Below, piece by piece: positions 7,516 to 16,525 of a DNA stretch of 64,000 bases; positions within the stretch are counted from its first letter, which is position 1; each line of letters begins with the position of its first letter. The notes under the pieces are model-generated. The model searched no databases, was not told the DNA's origin, and saw nothing but the letters and a program-made list of their open reading frames with translations. The translations under genes were made by a program, and so were the position numbers. Source of the stretch: CAZOIA01 sp964579675 (GTDB lineage Bacteria; Planctomycetota; Phycisphaerae; UBA1845; PWPN01); the NCBI GenBank assembly GCA_964579675.1, contig CAZOIA010000004.1, forward strand, positions 4,950 through 68,949, in the 5' to 3' direction.

Positions 7516-8937
7516 TTATCCAAGAAGGGCCAACGCGTTTTGGGGCAACTGGTTGGCCAAACCCAGAATCGAGGTCGTGCTCTGCACGAGGATCTGGGCC
7601 CGCGTGAGGGCCGCCACCTCCACCGCAATGTCGGCGTCGCGGATGGCGGATTCGGCAGCCATCACGTTTTCCAGTGCAACCCGCTGACTGTTGATGTTGG
7701 TTTCGATCTGGTTCCGCTGCAACCCGCCCAGCCGGCCCCGGACGATTGCCACCTGGCTGATGGCCTTGACGACGATCTGCTCGGCGGCCTGGTAGTTCTC
7801 ACCGACGACGGAGTTGCTGCCGGCCCCGTTGATCGTGTTGAGGAATCCGAGCGTCGCATTGCCCAGATTGCTTGTGCCCACCGATGGTATGCCGATCGCG
7901 ACTTGCCCATTGGTGTTCACCTCCGGTCCGATCTGGAACGTTGCGCCGCCGCCGGTAATGTAGAAGCTCGTCGTGCCGAGGCGCGTGCCGCGGTCGGCCG
8001 TGAGATCCAGCTCCAGGTCGAGGCCGTTGGCGCGAAGCGACGCGGTAACCCCGTTCACCGAAGCGGCCTGGCCGTTGATCAGAACCCCCGCATCCTGCCC
8101 GGTATCGCGGGTGGTCGAGCCGGTCGCCACGATAAACGTGCCGTCGATCGGCTTAACCGCCACGAAGGCGTCGGAGCCGTACGTCTGGCTGTTCAGGAGG
8201 ATTCTCGTGCTGGCCCCGGTGCCACTGACAGACGCCGACACGCCGGTGGTTTGCGCGTTGGCGTTGATGGCGGCAGCAATGGTGGCGGCACCCGATCCAC
8301 TCGTGATGGCGATGATTTCGGCGCCGTCGTTGCCTTTGACTTCTATGGTGATGTTTTCCGACACACTGCTTCCTGCAAAGGCGACCTGGGCCGTCTGGGC
8401 GCTAGTGGTGACCTGGACCGTCACATTCGTCTGGCCACCGTCAGGCACGCGTGCCCCGAATATGGTCGCAGTGGCGATGGAGGACGCGGCAAGCCCGGAA
8501 ACGGTGTACTCGAAGTTCCCGTTGACCAGTTTTTCTCCGCCGAACTGTGTCGTATTGGCGATGCGGTCGATGGCTTCGAGAAGAGAATCAATCTGGAGCT
8601 GGTCGGCCTGGAGCTCCTCGCTGCTGTTCGCCCCTTCGTTGGCGGCGTGGGTGATGAGGGCGCGCATGTCGAGCAACAGAGCCGAGATCTCATTGAGGGC
8701 CCCTTCGGCGGTCGTGATGACGTTGACCGCCCGCTGCGAGTTCTCAACCGCCTGGCTGATGCCGCGGATCTCGCTGCGCAAGGTCTCGGATGCGATCAGG
8801 CCGGCCGGATCGTCCCGACCCCGGTTGATTCTCAGCCCGGTGCTCAAACGCTCCAGCCGAATCGCCAGATCGAATTGGTTGGCCGCCAACCGGTGGGTGG
8901 CCTGAATCGAGGGAATGTTGGTGTTGATGCGAGTCAT
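7516..8937 (-). CDS. fliC: Flagellin (paralogue 1)
   Basis: The ATG at 8937 has GGGAGG 5-6 nt upstream. The 473-residue protein starts TRINTNIPSIQATHRLAANQ and has the D0/D1 signature RLSTGLRINRGRDDPAGLIASETLRSEI. The C-terminal D1/D0 reads AAESAIRDADIAVEVAALTRAQILVQSTTSILGLANQLPQNALALLG. The central 180-420 region is a variable domain with repeats such as VSASVSGTGASTRILLNSQTYGSDAFV. It is exported and assembled into the filament. It is the third of three flagellin genes in a row; the termini are conserved while the middle sections differ. Confidence 0.97.
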   Translation of the reverse strand: MTRINTNIPSIQATHRLAANQFDLAIRLERLSTGLRINRGRDDPAGLIASETLRSEIRGISQAVENSQRAVNVITTAEGALNEISALLLDMRALITHAANEGANSSEELQADQLQIDSLLEAIDRIANTTQFGGEKLVNGNFEYTVSGLAASSIATATIFGARVPDGGQTNVTVQVTTSAQTAQVAFAGSSVSENITIEVKGNDGAEIIAITSGSGAATIAAAINANAQTTGVSASVSGTGASTRILLNSQTYGSDAFVAVKPIDGTFIVATGSTTRDTGQDAGVLINGQAASVNGVTASLRANGLDLELDLTADRGTRLGTTSFYITGGGATFQIGPEVNTNGQVAIGIPSVGTSNLGNATLGFLNTINGAGSNSVVGENYQAAEQIVVKAISQVAIVRGRLGGLQRNQIETNINSQRVALENVMAAESAIRDADIAVEVAALTRAQILVQSTTSILGLANQLPQNALALLG

Positions 8938-8953
8938 GGCATCCTCCCTGACT
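8932..8953 (-). promoter_or_regulatory. Hairpin over the fliC1 Shine-Dalgarno and start codon
   Basis: On the minus strand AGTCA (8949-8953) pairs with TGACT (8932-8936). The 12-nt loop holds GGGAGG and the A of the start codon, with two bases of the ATG in the stem. A GGA in a loop over the ribosome binding site is the geometry CsrA uses, and csrA lies in the same cluster. Confidence 0.35.
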
Positions 8954-9430
8954 GTCGGGGCAAGAATCCGTGCTTGCACCGTCCGGAACACGGCCTTGTG
9001 TTCCGGGGCTAGGCTTCGGCAAGCCCAGCATCGACCCGACCCGCCAGCGGCGGATTCCACCGCCCCTCTTGCGGGCTCGCCCTGCTTTCCTGACTGGCAA
9101 ACCCTGCAGGCAAGGCGAACTCGTCCAGTTGATCCTCCCGATCAACCCCCACCTTCCCTGGTGAGTTGTCGCCGGTGGCCCCTGTGGTCACTGGCGACTG
9201 ACGATTCCTGGTTCTCCCCCTCGGGCAGAGCCCCCCTAAACATCATCTGCGAGAACCATTCGGGATTTCGACTAAACACCTGGACAGCCTTTAACTATAA
9301 ATGCTTAGTCCGGTTTTGATTTCAGATATCGGACGTTCCCGGCGGCGGGTTCCGGCCCCTGCCGCGCGAAGGATCGCGGGGGTGGATCGGGCTTTCTTAT
9401 CCTCGGCCCCCCCGGACGATCTGTACTTCA
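8954..9430. other. Intergenic region fliC2-fliC1, flagellin 1 leader
   Basis: There is no convincing gene in these 477 bp. A minus-strand TATAGT (9294-9299) in an AT-rich patch is a possible -10 for fliC1, but no good -35 is seen. The rest would be a leader of about 350 nt. Confidence 0.4.
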
Positions 9431-10873
9431 CTATCCGATCAAGGCCAGGACGTTCTGCGGAGCGGCGTTGGCCAACTGAAGCGCCATCGTGGACGAATTC
9501 ACGAGGATCTGGGCCCGGGTCAGGTTACTGGTCTCGACCGCGAAGTCCGCGTCGCGGATGGCGGACTCAGCGGCGGTGGTGTTCTCGAACGCGATCTGAA
9601 GGGAATTGATCGTTGAAGCAAGGGTGTTCTTCTGGAAAGCCCCGAGCCGGCCTCGGAGGCTGGATACCTGTTTGCCGGCCTCACGAATGATCCGCTGGGA
9701 AGTCTCGAAGTTACCCGAGGTTAGCTGATTCGTCTGGCCGCTGCCCATAGACGACAGGTATCCGATGCTGCCCTTGCCCAGGCTGCCGGTGGCGACATTC
9801 GCTATGCCGAGACTCGCCATGGAGTTGATCCCCACCGTGGGGGCGATGCTGAAGTCGGCACCGCCGCCGGTCACATAGAACGTCTTGGTGCTACTCGTAC
9901 TGGTGGCGAATGTGCTGGCGAGCGTCAGATCCAGGCCGAGGGCGGTGGTTCGCAACGAGGCGTCAAGACCGTCAGTAATCGCATCAATGCCGCTGATCCG
10001 CAACCCGACATCGACCCCGTGATCCCCGGTCGAACTGTCACCACCAGAGACGGTGAACGTGCCCTGAATGGCCTCAACGGTCACGAACGCATCCGATCCG
10101 TAGTCAGTGCTGTCGAACAGGATCCGCGTGCTGGCTCCGGTCCCGCTCACGGAGGCGGAAATACCGGTGAGAGTCTTGGACTGATTGACGGCAGTGGCGA
10201 CGTCGGCCGCGGACGTGCCCGATGCGAAGCTCAGTTGTTCGGTGCCGTAGTTCCCCGTAATCTGCAGCGTCGCGCCGCCGGTACCGACTGAGGATCCGGC
10301 GTAATTGACCTGGGCCGTCTGGGCCGATGTCGTCACCGCCACCGTAACGGTCCGGTATCCGCCGGTGGGGATTCGGGCCCCCGTAATCTTCAGATGCGAG
10401 ATACTCGACGCTCCGGTCCCGGTCGTGACGCCCGATGTGGTGTAATCCAGGGTCCCATTGAGCAGCTTCTTGCCCTGAAACTCGCTGGAGGTCGAGATCC
10501 GGTTGATCGTGTCGAGAATGGAGTCGATCTGAAGCTGGTTGGCCGATACCTCTTCCTTGCTCAGGGCCGCCTCGTTGGCCGTGTGGTCCACCAGGCTTTC
10601 CAACTCGATCAGCAGGGCACTGATCTCCTGTAGGGCTCCCTCGGCAACGGAGACCATGTTATCGGCCCGCCGGGCGTTGTCGATGGCGGCCCCGATGGCG
10701 GTAATCTCCGAGCGCAGCGTCTCCGAGGCGATCAGACCGGCCGGATCGTCCTTGCCCTTGTTGATGCGCAGGCCTGTGCTGAGGCGCTCCAGCGCGGTAT
10801 TCAACGACCCGTTGTTTCGTGTCAGAATACGTGCGGCTACCAGCGAAGGTACATTAGTGTTGATTCGGCTCAT
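9431..10873 (-). CDS. fliC: Flagellin (paralogue 2)
   Basis: The ATG at 10873 is preceded by GGAGG 11 nt upstream. The 480-residue product has conserved flagellin ends (SRINTNVPSLVAARILTRNN, RLSTGLRINKGKDDPAGLIASETLRSEI at the N-terminus and AAESAIRDADFAVETSNLTRAQILVNSSTMALQLANAAPQNVLALIG at the C-terminus). Between about 170 and 410 lies a variable domain containing SASVSGTGASTRILFDSTDYGSDAFVTVEAIQGTFTV, closely matching the same part of paralogue 1. Paralogues 1 and 2 are therefore more alike to each other in the middle than to paralogue 3. Confidence 0.97.
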   Translation of the reverse strand: MSRINTNVPSLVAARILTRNNGSLNTALERLSTGLRINKGKDDPAGLIASETLRSEITAIGAAIDNARRADNMVSVAEGALQEISALLIELESLVDHTANEAALSKEEVSANQLQIDSILDTINRISTSSEFQGKKLLNGTLDYTTSGVTTGTGASSISHLKITGARIPTGGYRTVTVAVTTSAQTAQVNYAGSSVGTGGATLQITGNYGTEQLSFASGTSAADVATAVNQSKTLTGISASVSGTGASTRILFDSTDYGSDAFVTVEAIQGTFTVSGGDSSTGDHGVDVGLRISGIDAITDGLDASLRTTALGLDLTLASTFATSTSSTKTFYVTGGGADFSIAPTVGINSMASLGIANVATGSLGKGSIGYLSSMGSGQTNQLTSGNFETSQRIIREAGKQVSSLRGRLGAFQKNTLASTINSLQIAFENTTAAESAIRDADFAVETSNLTRAQILVNSSTMALQLANAAPQNVLALIG

Positions 10874-10898
10874 GTCTTGCGTGCCTCCAAACTGCCGC

Positions 10899-10938
10899 GA
10901 TCAGCTTGCCCGTTCCACCTGTCGAGTTCAGCCTGATC
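10899..10938 (-). promoter_or_regulatory. Leader hairpin of fliC2 with GGA in the loop
   Basis: GATCAG (minus-strand 10938-10933) pairs with CTGATC (10904-10899), enclosing a 28-nt loop with AGGTGGAACGG. Together with the GGAGG ribosome site 11 nt before the ATG this gives two GGA motifs, the usual number for CsrA binding. The stem is short, so this is tentative. Confidence 0.25.
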
Positions 10939-11700
10939 GTCGGAGCGCGGTTTAGCTGGTCACGATCCAGCCTGCCCGCGGGCTCGTCTTTACCCTGCCC
11001 GTCTGCCGTGTTTCCCCCAAACAGGTTCTTCACATCATGCCGACCCGTACCGGCACTCGACCCTCGGTCTCCACTTCATCCCCTGTCCCGGAAAACCCTC
11101 GCTCCATCGTGGCAAGGAAGCCGCAGAACAGGCTTCGCCACGTCCGCCGATCCTTCGGCGGTGTTCGTCGGATCGTCATCACGCTATGGGCGCTTTAGGT
11201 TTCTTCAGACGGTCCGAAAGTACGTGGTGACAAGGGCGAGGATGTTTCCGGACATGGGCCTGCCTGATAGGTCGAAAGGCGTGCCTTGGCACCGCGCGTC
11301 TCGGCCTTTTACCGGACAGCGGCCCCAAAGCCCGATCATCCTTGAGGTGAAAAAAAAAGTCGATCCGAAAAGGAATTCCTGTTCCGAACGGTGGTGCCGA
11401 TTCAGCCCGCAGGAATCGATTGTGACGATGATGCCCGATCGAGGAGCAGTTGCGCGCCAATCGGACCTCGCCCTCGCCCGCCGTGTTGCGGGAACCTACG
11501 GCCCTGTCGCGGTCCCGTCCGGGAGGACATTCCCGGCGGCCGGTGCCTACGGTAGCGGTGCAATGCACAGCTTCCCCGTGTCGGCCGGGTCCCCGGTTGG
11601 ACCATGCGGTCCCAACCTTCACCGGTCTGTTCTCACCACCCGTCCGGGCTCTGCACCCGATCCGATAACCTCAACGCGTTTTCGCTGCCGCCGCGCCCCA
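10939..11700. other. Intergenic region fliC3-fliC2
   Basis: About 760 bp with no gene I can support; a 147-codon reverse frame at 11179-11622 has low-complexity Arg/Pro-rich composition and no recognisable motif. The region holds a terminator-like element (separate entry) and would contain the fliC2 promoter. A weak sigma-28-like TAAA-N16-GACGATCC near 11180-11210 on the minus strand is the only candidate seen. Confidence 0.4.
11350..11387 (-). terminator. Possible intrinsic terminator after fliC3
   Basis: On the minus strand an imperfect palindrome centred on AGGAATTCCT (11371-11380) is followed 6 nt after its stem by nine Ts (11350-11358). It lies about 310 nt past the fliC3 stop. The gap between stem and T-run and the tight palindrome weaken the call. 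Confidence 0.35.
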
Positions 11701-13152
11701 TCAGCCGAGCAGGGCCAGCACGCTCTGGGCAGAAGTATTGGCCAACGCCAGCACACTGGTTCCCGCATTGACGAGAATCTGGCTGCGCGTCAACCGGGAT
11801 GTCTCAACCGCGAAGTCGGTGTCTCGAATCGCCGACTCGCTGGCGGTGAGGTTTTCCATCGTGATCGACAGCGAAGTTATGTTCGTCTGGAGCGTGTTCC
11901 GCTCAAACGCGCCCAAGCGCCCGCGTAGCACCGCGACCTGGCGAATCGCCTCGTTGATGATCTTGGACGCCTGGTTGGAAGCCGTCACGTCCCGAGTGGA
12001 GTCGTAGGTGCCGCCTTCCATAACCTGGCTCAGGAACCCGATCTGGTCATTGCCCAAGCGCGAGGCGGCCACAGACTGTACAGCAATGTTGACCTGCTGA
12101 TTGGGAGTGACGTCCGGCCCAAGCTGGAAAAGGGCTCCGCCGCCCGTGACGGCAAAACTCGTGGACCCGATGCCGAAGTTCTCATTCAGCGTCAGGGACA
12201 GATCAAGCGTCTTCGTGTTGAGGACCAGTTCGAGCCCGCGGCCGATACTCTGGGCGCCGTTGATCATGGCCACCGCGTCGCGGCCTTCGTCTCGCTTGAA
12301 GTTATCGGAGTAAAGCGTTCCCGACGCATCGTGAAGATCGAACGAACCGCTGCCGGGCAAGAGGTTGACCTCCACGAACTCGGCGGTACCGTACCCGACG
12401 CTACGGAACGCCACGCCGCTGTTGGGGTTGCTGGCGTTCAGGAGCGCCACCTCGATACCACTGGCCTGGGTCTCCCGATTGACCGCGGCCATGAGGTCCG
12501 AAGTGGTCGTTCCCGAGGCAAACGCGATCACCGTTGTACCTTCGGTGCCGCGGAACTCGACCGAGATACTGTTGGTCAGTTGGCTGGTCCGGAACTGCAG
12601 CTCCCCCTGCTGGGCGGACGTGGTCACCGCCATGTCAACCGGGATGTAGCTTGCGGTCCCGAACTGGGCTGCATGCACCGCCAGCGTGGCGATAGCAGAA
12701 GATTTCACCCCGCTCGTGATGTAGTCGAGCTCTCCGTTGAGCAGCTTGCGTCCCGCGAACGTGGCTGTGTTGGCGATCCGCGTGATGGACTCGATGGCCG
12801 AGTCAACCTGCAGCTGGTTGGCCCGCTTCTCGTCGCCCGACATGCCTGCATCGTTAGCGATTTCAACGATGAGGCCCTGAACGTCGATCAACAGCGAGGC
12901 GACCTCGTTCAGCGCCCCTTCGGTGGTGGCGATGATACTGACCGCCCGCTCTGAATTGCCGATGGCCCTTTCGACCCCGGCGATCTCCGCCCGGAGGTTC
13001 TCTGAGTTGATCAGACCCGCCGGGTCATCCGCCCCACGGTTGATTCTCAACCCGCTTGAGAGTCGTTCCAGTGAAACCTGGAGGTCGCGATGGGTTTGGC
13101 GGAGGGTTCGCTGGGCGACGAGGGCCGGTACATTTGTGTTGATCCTAGCCAT
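11701..13152 (-). CDS. fliC: Flagellin (paralogue 3)
   Basis: Start set at the ATG at 13152 with AAGGAGG 7 nt upstream; a TTG two codons earlier is unlikely. The 483-residue protein starts ARINTNVPALVAQRTLRQTH, has RLSSGLRINRGADDPAGLINSENLRAEI, and ends in TASESAIRDTDFAVETSRLTRSQILVNAGTSVLALANTSAQSVLALLG. Its central domain (about 170-410) differs from the other two copies (FELHD-type segments such as GSGSFDLHDASGTLY) but keeps the ITGGGA-type strand (FAVTGGGALFQLGPDVTPN). It lies directly after csrA and has the clearest CsrA-type leader hairpin. Confidence 0.97.
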   Translation of the reverse strand: MARINTNVPALVAQRTLRQTHRDLQVSLERLSSGLRINRGADDPAGLINSENLRAEIAGVERAIGNSERAVSIIATTEGALNEVASLLIDVQGLIVEIANDAGMSGDEKRANQLQVDSAIESITRIANTATFAGRKLLNGELDYITSGVKSSAIATLAVHAAQFGTASYIPVDMAVTTSAQQGELQFRTSQLTNSISVEFRGTEGTTVIAFASGTTTSDLMAAVNRETQASGIEVALLNASNPNSGVAFRSVGYGTAEFVEVNLLPGSGSFDLHDASGTLYSDNFKRDEGRDAVAMINGAQSIGRGLELVLNTKTLDLSLTLNENFGIGSTSFAVTGGGALFQLGPDVTPNQQVNIAVQSVAASRLGNDQIGFLSQVMEGGTYDSTRDVTASNQASKIINEAIRQVAVLRGRLGAFERNTLQTNITSLSITMENLTASESAIRDTDFAVETSRLTRSQILVNAGTSVLALANTSAQSVLALLG

Positions 13153-13155
13153 TTG

Positions 13156-13171
13156 CAATCCTCCTTGATTG
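13156..13171 (-). promoter_or_regulatory. CsrA-type hairpin presenting the fliC3 Shine-Dalgarno
   Basis: The minus strand reads CAATC-AAGGAG-GATTG: a perfect 5-bp stem with the Shine-Dalgarno exactly in the 6-nt loop, 3 nt before the ATG. A GGA in a hexaloop covering the ribosome site is the textbook CsrA recognition element, and csrA is the next gene upstream. Confidence 0.55.
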
Positions 13172-13255
13172 ATTCTTGGCTACGAATCCGTCATCGTGAC
13201 GGATGGGCCCGCGGTCCGCGGTGCCGACCGGCCCCAGACCGCGGGGGTGGTGCCC

Positions 13256-13507
13256 CTACGTTTTCTTGCTCGGTTTTGCATGGTCCGCGGGGGCGCCGGC
13301 CACATTAGCAATGTCTTCCGGCTTTACGTTGGCCGCCGCGCGATTCTCTCGCTTGATGGCCTCATACACTTCTTTTCGATGAACGGGGATCTCCTGGGGG
13401 GCGTTGATCCCCAGTCGTACCTTATCCCCGCGAATGTCGACAACCGTGATCTCGATGTCGTCCCCAATCATGATTGTCTGGTCGCGCTGTCTGGATAGCA
13501 CCAACAT
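13256..13507 (-). CDS. csrA: Translational regulator CsrA
   Basis: The sequence MLVLSRQRDQTIMIGDDIEITVVDIRGDKVRLGINAPQEIPVHRKEVYEAI covers the whole CsrA beta fold, including the RNA-contacting LSR near the N-terminus and the VHR segment. It binds GGA motifs in mRNA leaders and here is expected to repress flagellin translation. At 83 residues it is longer than the 60-70 usual, with a C-terminal Ala/Lys-rich tail. GGAAGGAGC precedes the ATG at 13507. It sits between fliW, its antagonist, and fliC3. Confidence 0.96.
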   Translation of the reverse strand: MLVLSRQRDQTIMIGDDIEITVVDIRGDKVRLGINAPQEIPVHRKEVYEAIKRENRAAANVKPEDIANVAGAPADHAKPSKKT

Positions 13508-13677
13508 CCTCGGCTCCTTCCTTGGCCATGCCGATGCTTCACGAATACCCTGCTTGACTTGTCATCGAGGTGTCGTTGAATCGGCAACCAACGCGTGGGG
13601 CGCCCGGCGGGCCAACCACCACGGACCTCGATGGCCAAGCAGCCGATAGCAACGCATTCGGTCTGGCCGGAGAACCT

Positions 13678-13683
13678 ATCATA
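13678..13683 (-). promoter_or_regulatory. Extended -10 promoter candidate for csrA
   Basis: The minus strand has TGG followed by TATGAT (13678-13683), an extended -10 form, about 170 nt before the csrA ATG. No matching -35 is present. Confidence 0.35.
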
Positions 13684-13737
13684 CCATCTGGGAATCAGGC
13701 GGAACAGATGGGCAGCTTTCCGGCCCGGCCGGTGCGT

Positions 13738-14190
13738 CTAAGCTGTTTTGCTGACGACCTCCTGCTTCTCGCTCAGGTTCATCAGCGGGTGGCGGGTCGA
13801 ATACCGACGATCCGACAACACCAGTTGTCTGCCCTCGCGGGTATCCACATTGACCACGAGGGGGCCCTGCAGGTTCCCCGTCAGCATGTTGTCCACCTTG
13901 TTCACAATCGTGAACACCTGGGCTGACGAGGGGTCAGACAGGCCGATCTGCGAAAGATCCTCCAGCTTCACCGGCACCACATAATCTGAAACAAACAAAC
14001 GCGGATCACACACCACAAATGCCAGATCCGCCCTGTGGACCGCCTGAAGCCAGTAGAACCCACTGTCCTCTGCGGTCTGAATCAGGGCATACTCCTGCTC
14101 ATCCGGAAACCCCAGAATACCCTTCGGGAATCGGAGCAACCGTTGCTCATCCACCTCCAATGGTCCAAACCGCGACGTATCTACGATCAT
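13738..14190 (-). CDS. fliW: Flagellar assembly factor FliW
   Basis: Start chosen at the ATG at 14190 with AGGAG 8 nt upstream. The 150-residue product begins MIVDTSRFGPLEVDEQRLLRFPKGILGFPDEQEYALI and contains FVVCDPRLFVSDYVVPV and the conserved GNLQGPLVVNVDTREGRQLVL, all FliW hallmarks. FliW binds flagellin and, when flagellin is exported, binds CsrA to relieve repression, giving a three-partner switch. All three partners are adjacent here. Confidence 0.95.
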   Translation of the reverse strand: MIVDTSRFGPLEVDEQRLLRFPKGILGFPDEQEYALIQTAEDSGFYWLQAVHRADLAFVVCDPRLFVSDYVVPVKLEDLSQIGLSDPSSAQVFTIVNKVDNMLTGNLQGPLVVNVDTREGRQLVLSDRRYSTRHPLMNLSEKQEVVSKTA

Positions 14191-14489
14191 CGCGACTCTC
14201 CTCGTATTGACCCATCCAGAGTCGATTGGCCCTTCTCGTGCCCGCCCGGTCCGCCGGCCGGCGTCATCCTTAACGTCCGTACCACCGGTTTGACCGGCCA
14301 CATCCATCCGCGCGAGAACAACCTGCGTCATCCTGATCGCAACCCGGCTTGTCTTTGCCGGGCAATCATTCCACCGCGCGCTTGCTGGGTCACATAAAGC
14401 CGCACGGTGCGTCCCGCGCCCCTCCTGCTTCCGTCCCGCCCCTTGCCGGACCTCCCCCTCCCCTGCCGCAACCAGCAGGCCAAGACCTG

Positions 14490-16445
14490 CTAGAGGAAAT
14501 CCAACAACGATAACTGAAGCAGTTGCGAGCCCGTCATCAGGTTCGCCTGCAACGTCATTTGTGCCTGCTGAAACCGGGTAACCGCCTCCGTGTAATCCAG
14601 ATCCCTCACCTCACTCAACAGCGTGCTGCTGGCAAGGACGGCATCCTCGGTCAACTGAAGCCTGGTGTGCATCGCCCGCGATCGCGCGCCGACAACACCC
14701 TGCGTTCGGCTTGCGTGATCGATGAAATAGTTGATCCGCTCCGCTGCCAGCGTGATATTCTGTTCAACCTGACCCCCGCCGGTCACGAGAGCCTCGTGCA
14801 GGTCCAACAGGGCGGTGAAGATGCTGTCCGGCTTGATGCCGTTGGTGTCGTCGCCGACGAGTTCGTTGCCGCTCACCACCTTCTCGAGGCCTAGACCATC
14901 AATCGCCGGCGAAGCACCCGCGCGGTCGACGCGGAGATCCCCGCTCCCGCCGGTACCATCTACAATGCGAATTCCGTTACCCGTCGTCGCCAGCGAAGCG
15001 GTCAGCGCAACGCCCGCCGCCGCCGCCGCGGCGTTGATCTTGTCGATCACGTCCTGAATCGTGGTCGAACCATCGAGACGGACGTTGAAGCTCGAGCCGT
15101 CCCTGGCCGTGACGGCGAGGTCGTCGAACCCCTCTCGGATGTCAACGCCCCGGCCGTTGTTCAACTCGCTGAGTTGGGTCTGCCCGTGCAGCGATCGGAT
15201 GCCGAGAAGCTCGGCCGTGTTGCCCCCCTCCTCGCCGATCCGCATCTCAAGCCCGGACATCAGGTTGATCACATCGATCCCCGTCCCGGCTTCGTTGATC
15301 TCCGCGCGGGCCTCGACCTCAGCGGCGTTGATCCGGTTGAGCACGTCCTGGACCGTGGTGAGCCCGCTCAGATCAATGGTCTCCGCCAGCGACCCGTTCT
15401 CGATGCGAATCGACCCCAGGACCGCCCCCGCCCCGCCGAACAGCGACGCGAGGGTCGTCATCGACGTCACCTGCGGATCGAGATCATTGCCGGCGATCAC
15501 ACCGGTCCCGGTGCCGCGGATCCCGAGGTCCCGGGCGGTAACGCCCCCGCCCAGATCCTCAACTGTCACATTCCCGCCGCTGACCGTAATCTCCAGCCCG
15601 TTGGCTCCCGCGTTGATTGCGGCGTTGAACTGACTGCCCGCACCCACGGTGAGGCCCGCTCCCTCGGCCGCCGCGTTGATCATATCAATGACGTCGCCCG
15701 CGGTGTCCGCCAGGCTCAGATCGACGACAAAGGTCGTCGCCGGCGTGTCCAGGGAAAGCCGGATGAGCCCTTGCGCGATGCCGTTGCCGGCGGCCCCGTT
15801 CATGTCTGCCAGTCGCGTGTCACCGGTGAGGGCGGGATCGAGATCGACGCACCCGCTCACCTGGCCGGTCATGGCCCCGAACAGATCATCGCCGGTCAGG
15901 TTGATCTGGGCGTCCTGGAACAGATCCACGTGCGTGGTCAGCGCCAGCCGGTCGCCGCGGTATTCGACCCCGCCGTGGGTCTGCGTAAAGGGGGTAGTGG
16001 TGGTCTGATGCCCGCCGAAGAGGTACACCCCCTGGTACGTCCGGTTGCCCACCGTGACGAGCTGGTTGATCATGCCGAGCACCAGTTCCGCCATGGAATC
16101 CCGTTGGGCCTGATTGGCGGTGCTGTTCACCATTTCCGACGCAATCGAGTGCGCCTCGATCAGCAGGTCATTGATCTCGCCAATGCTGCTGTCGGTGGCG
16201 GCGAGGAAGCTGTCGGCGTGCCGGATGTTCGCCAGGATCTGCTCCTGACGTTCGAGGGTTTCGGTGAGCTGCGTGGCCCGGGCCGCCAGCACCGGGTCCT
16301 CGCTGGGAGCGTTCAGCCGATAGCCCGTCCCGAGACGGTTCTGCTCCAGGAATAGCGCCATGGTGTTCTGACGCAGCGAGTCCAACAGCGAAATCGTTCG
16401 CAGGTTGAAACTCGTTCGCGAGATGTTGATCGGGGTTATGGCCAT
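14490..16445 (-). CDS. flgL: Hook-filament junction protein FlgL (HAP3), enlarged
   Basis: The N-terminus is flagellin-like (SLLDSLRQNTMALFLEQNRLGTGYRLNAPSEDPVLAARATQLTETLERQEQILANI). The conserved NRTYQGVYLFGGHQTTTTPF follows near residue 140. The C-terminus (VVGARSRAMHTRLQLTEDAVLASSTLLSEVRDLDYTEAVTRFQQAQMTLQANLMTGSQLLQLSLLDFL) fits FlgL. It joins FlgK to the filament. It has 651 residues against about 300-400 normally. The extra part (about 200-520) is three hook-IN-like modules (for example DTAGDVIDMINAAAEGAG, TTVQDVLNRINAAEVEA, TTIQDVIDKINAAAAAAG), the same type seen in FliD. No clear Shine-Dalgarno was seen. Confidence 0.92.
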   Translation of the reverse strand: MAITPINISRTSFNLRTISLLDSLRQNTMALFLEQNRLGTGYRLNAPSEDPVLAARATQLTETLERQEQILANIRHADSFLAATDSSIGEINDLLIEAHSIASEMVNSTANQAQRDSMAELVLGMINQLVTVGNRTYQGVYLFGGHQTTTTPFTQTHGGVEYRGDRLALTTHVDLFQDAQINLTGDDLFGAMTGQVSGCVDLDPALTGDTRLADMNGAAGNGIAQGLIRLSLDTPATTFVVDLSLADTAGDVIDMINAAAEGAGLTVGAGSQFNAAINAGANGLEITVSGGNVTVEDLGGGVTARDLGIRGTGTGVIAGNDLDPQVTSMTTLASLFGGAGAVLGSIRIENGSLAETIDLSGLTTVQDVLNRINAAEVEARAEINEAGTGIDVINLMSGLEMRIGEEGGNTAELLGIRSLHGQTQLSELNNGRGVDIREGFDDLAVTARDGSSFNVRLDGSTTIQDVIDKINAAAAAAGVALTASLATTGNGIRIVDGTGGSGDLRVDRAGASPAIDGLGLEKVVSGNELVGDDTNGIKPDSIFTALLDLHEALVTGGGQVEQNITLAAERINYFIDHASRTQGVVGARSRAMHTRLQLTEDAVLASSTLLSEVRDLDYTEAVTRFQQAQMTLQANLMTGSQLLQLSLLDFL

Positions 16446-16525
16446 CAGTTCAATTCACTCTCAGCACCAATGAGTCCCTTGCGTCTCAACCACTTCAATT
16501 CAGGCGGCTCCGCGTGCCTGCCTGA

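Noticed and set aside
9326..9333. Sigma-28-like TCCGATAT before fliC1
   Set aside because: Only 6 of 8 matches and no -35; the leader would be nearly 400 nt.
11179..11622. 147-codon reverse frame between fliC3 and fliC2
   Set aside because: Arg/Pro-rich composition, no ribosome site or family motif, and it overlaps the terminator-like element.
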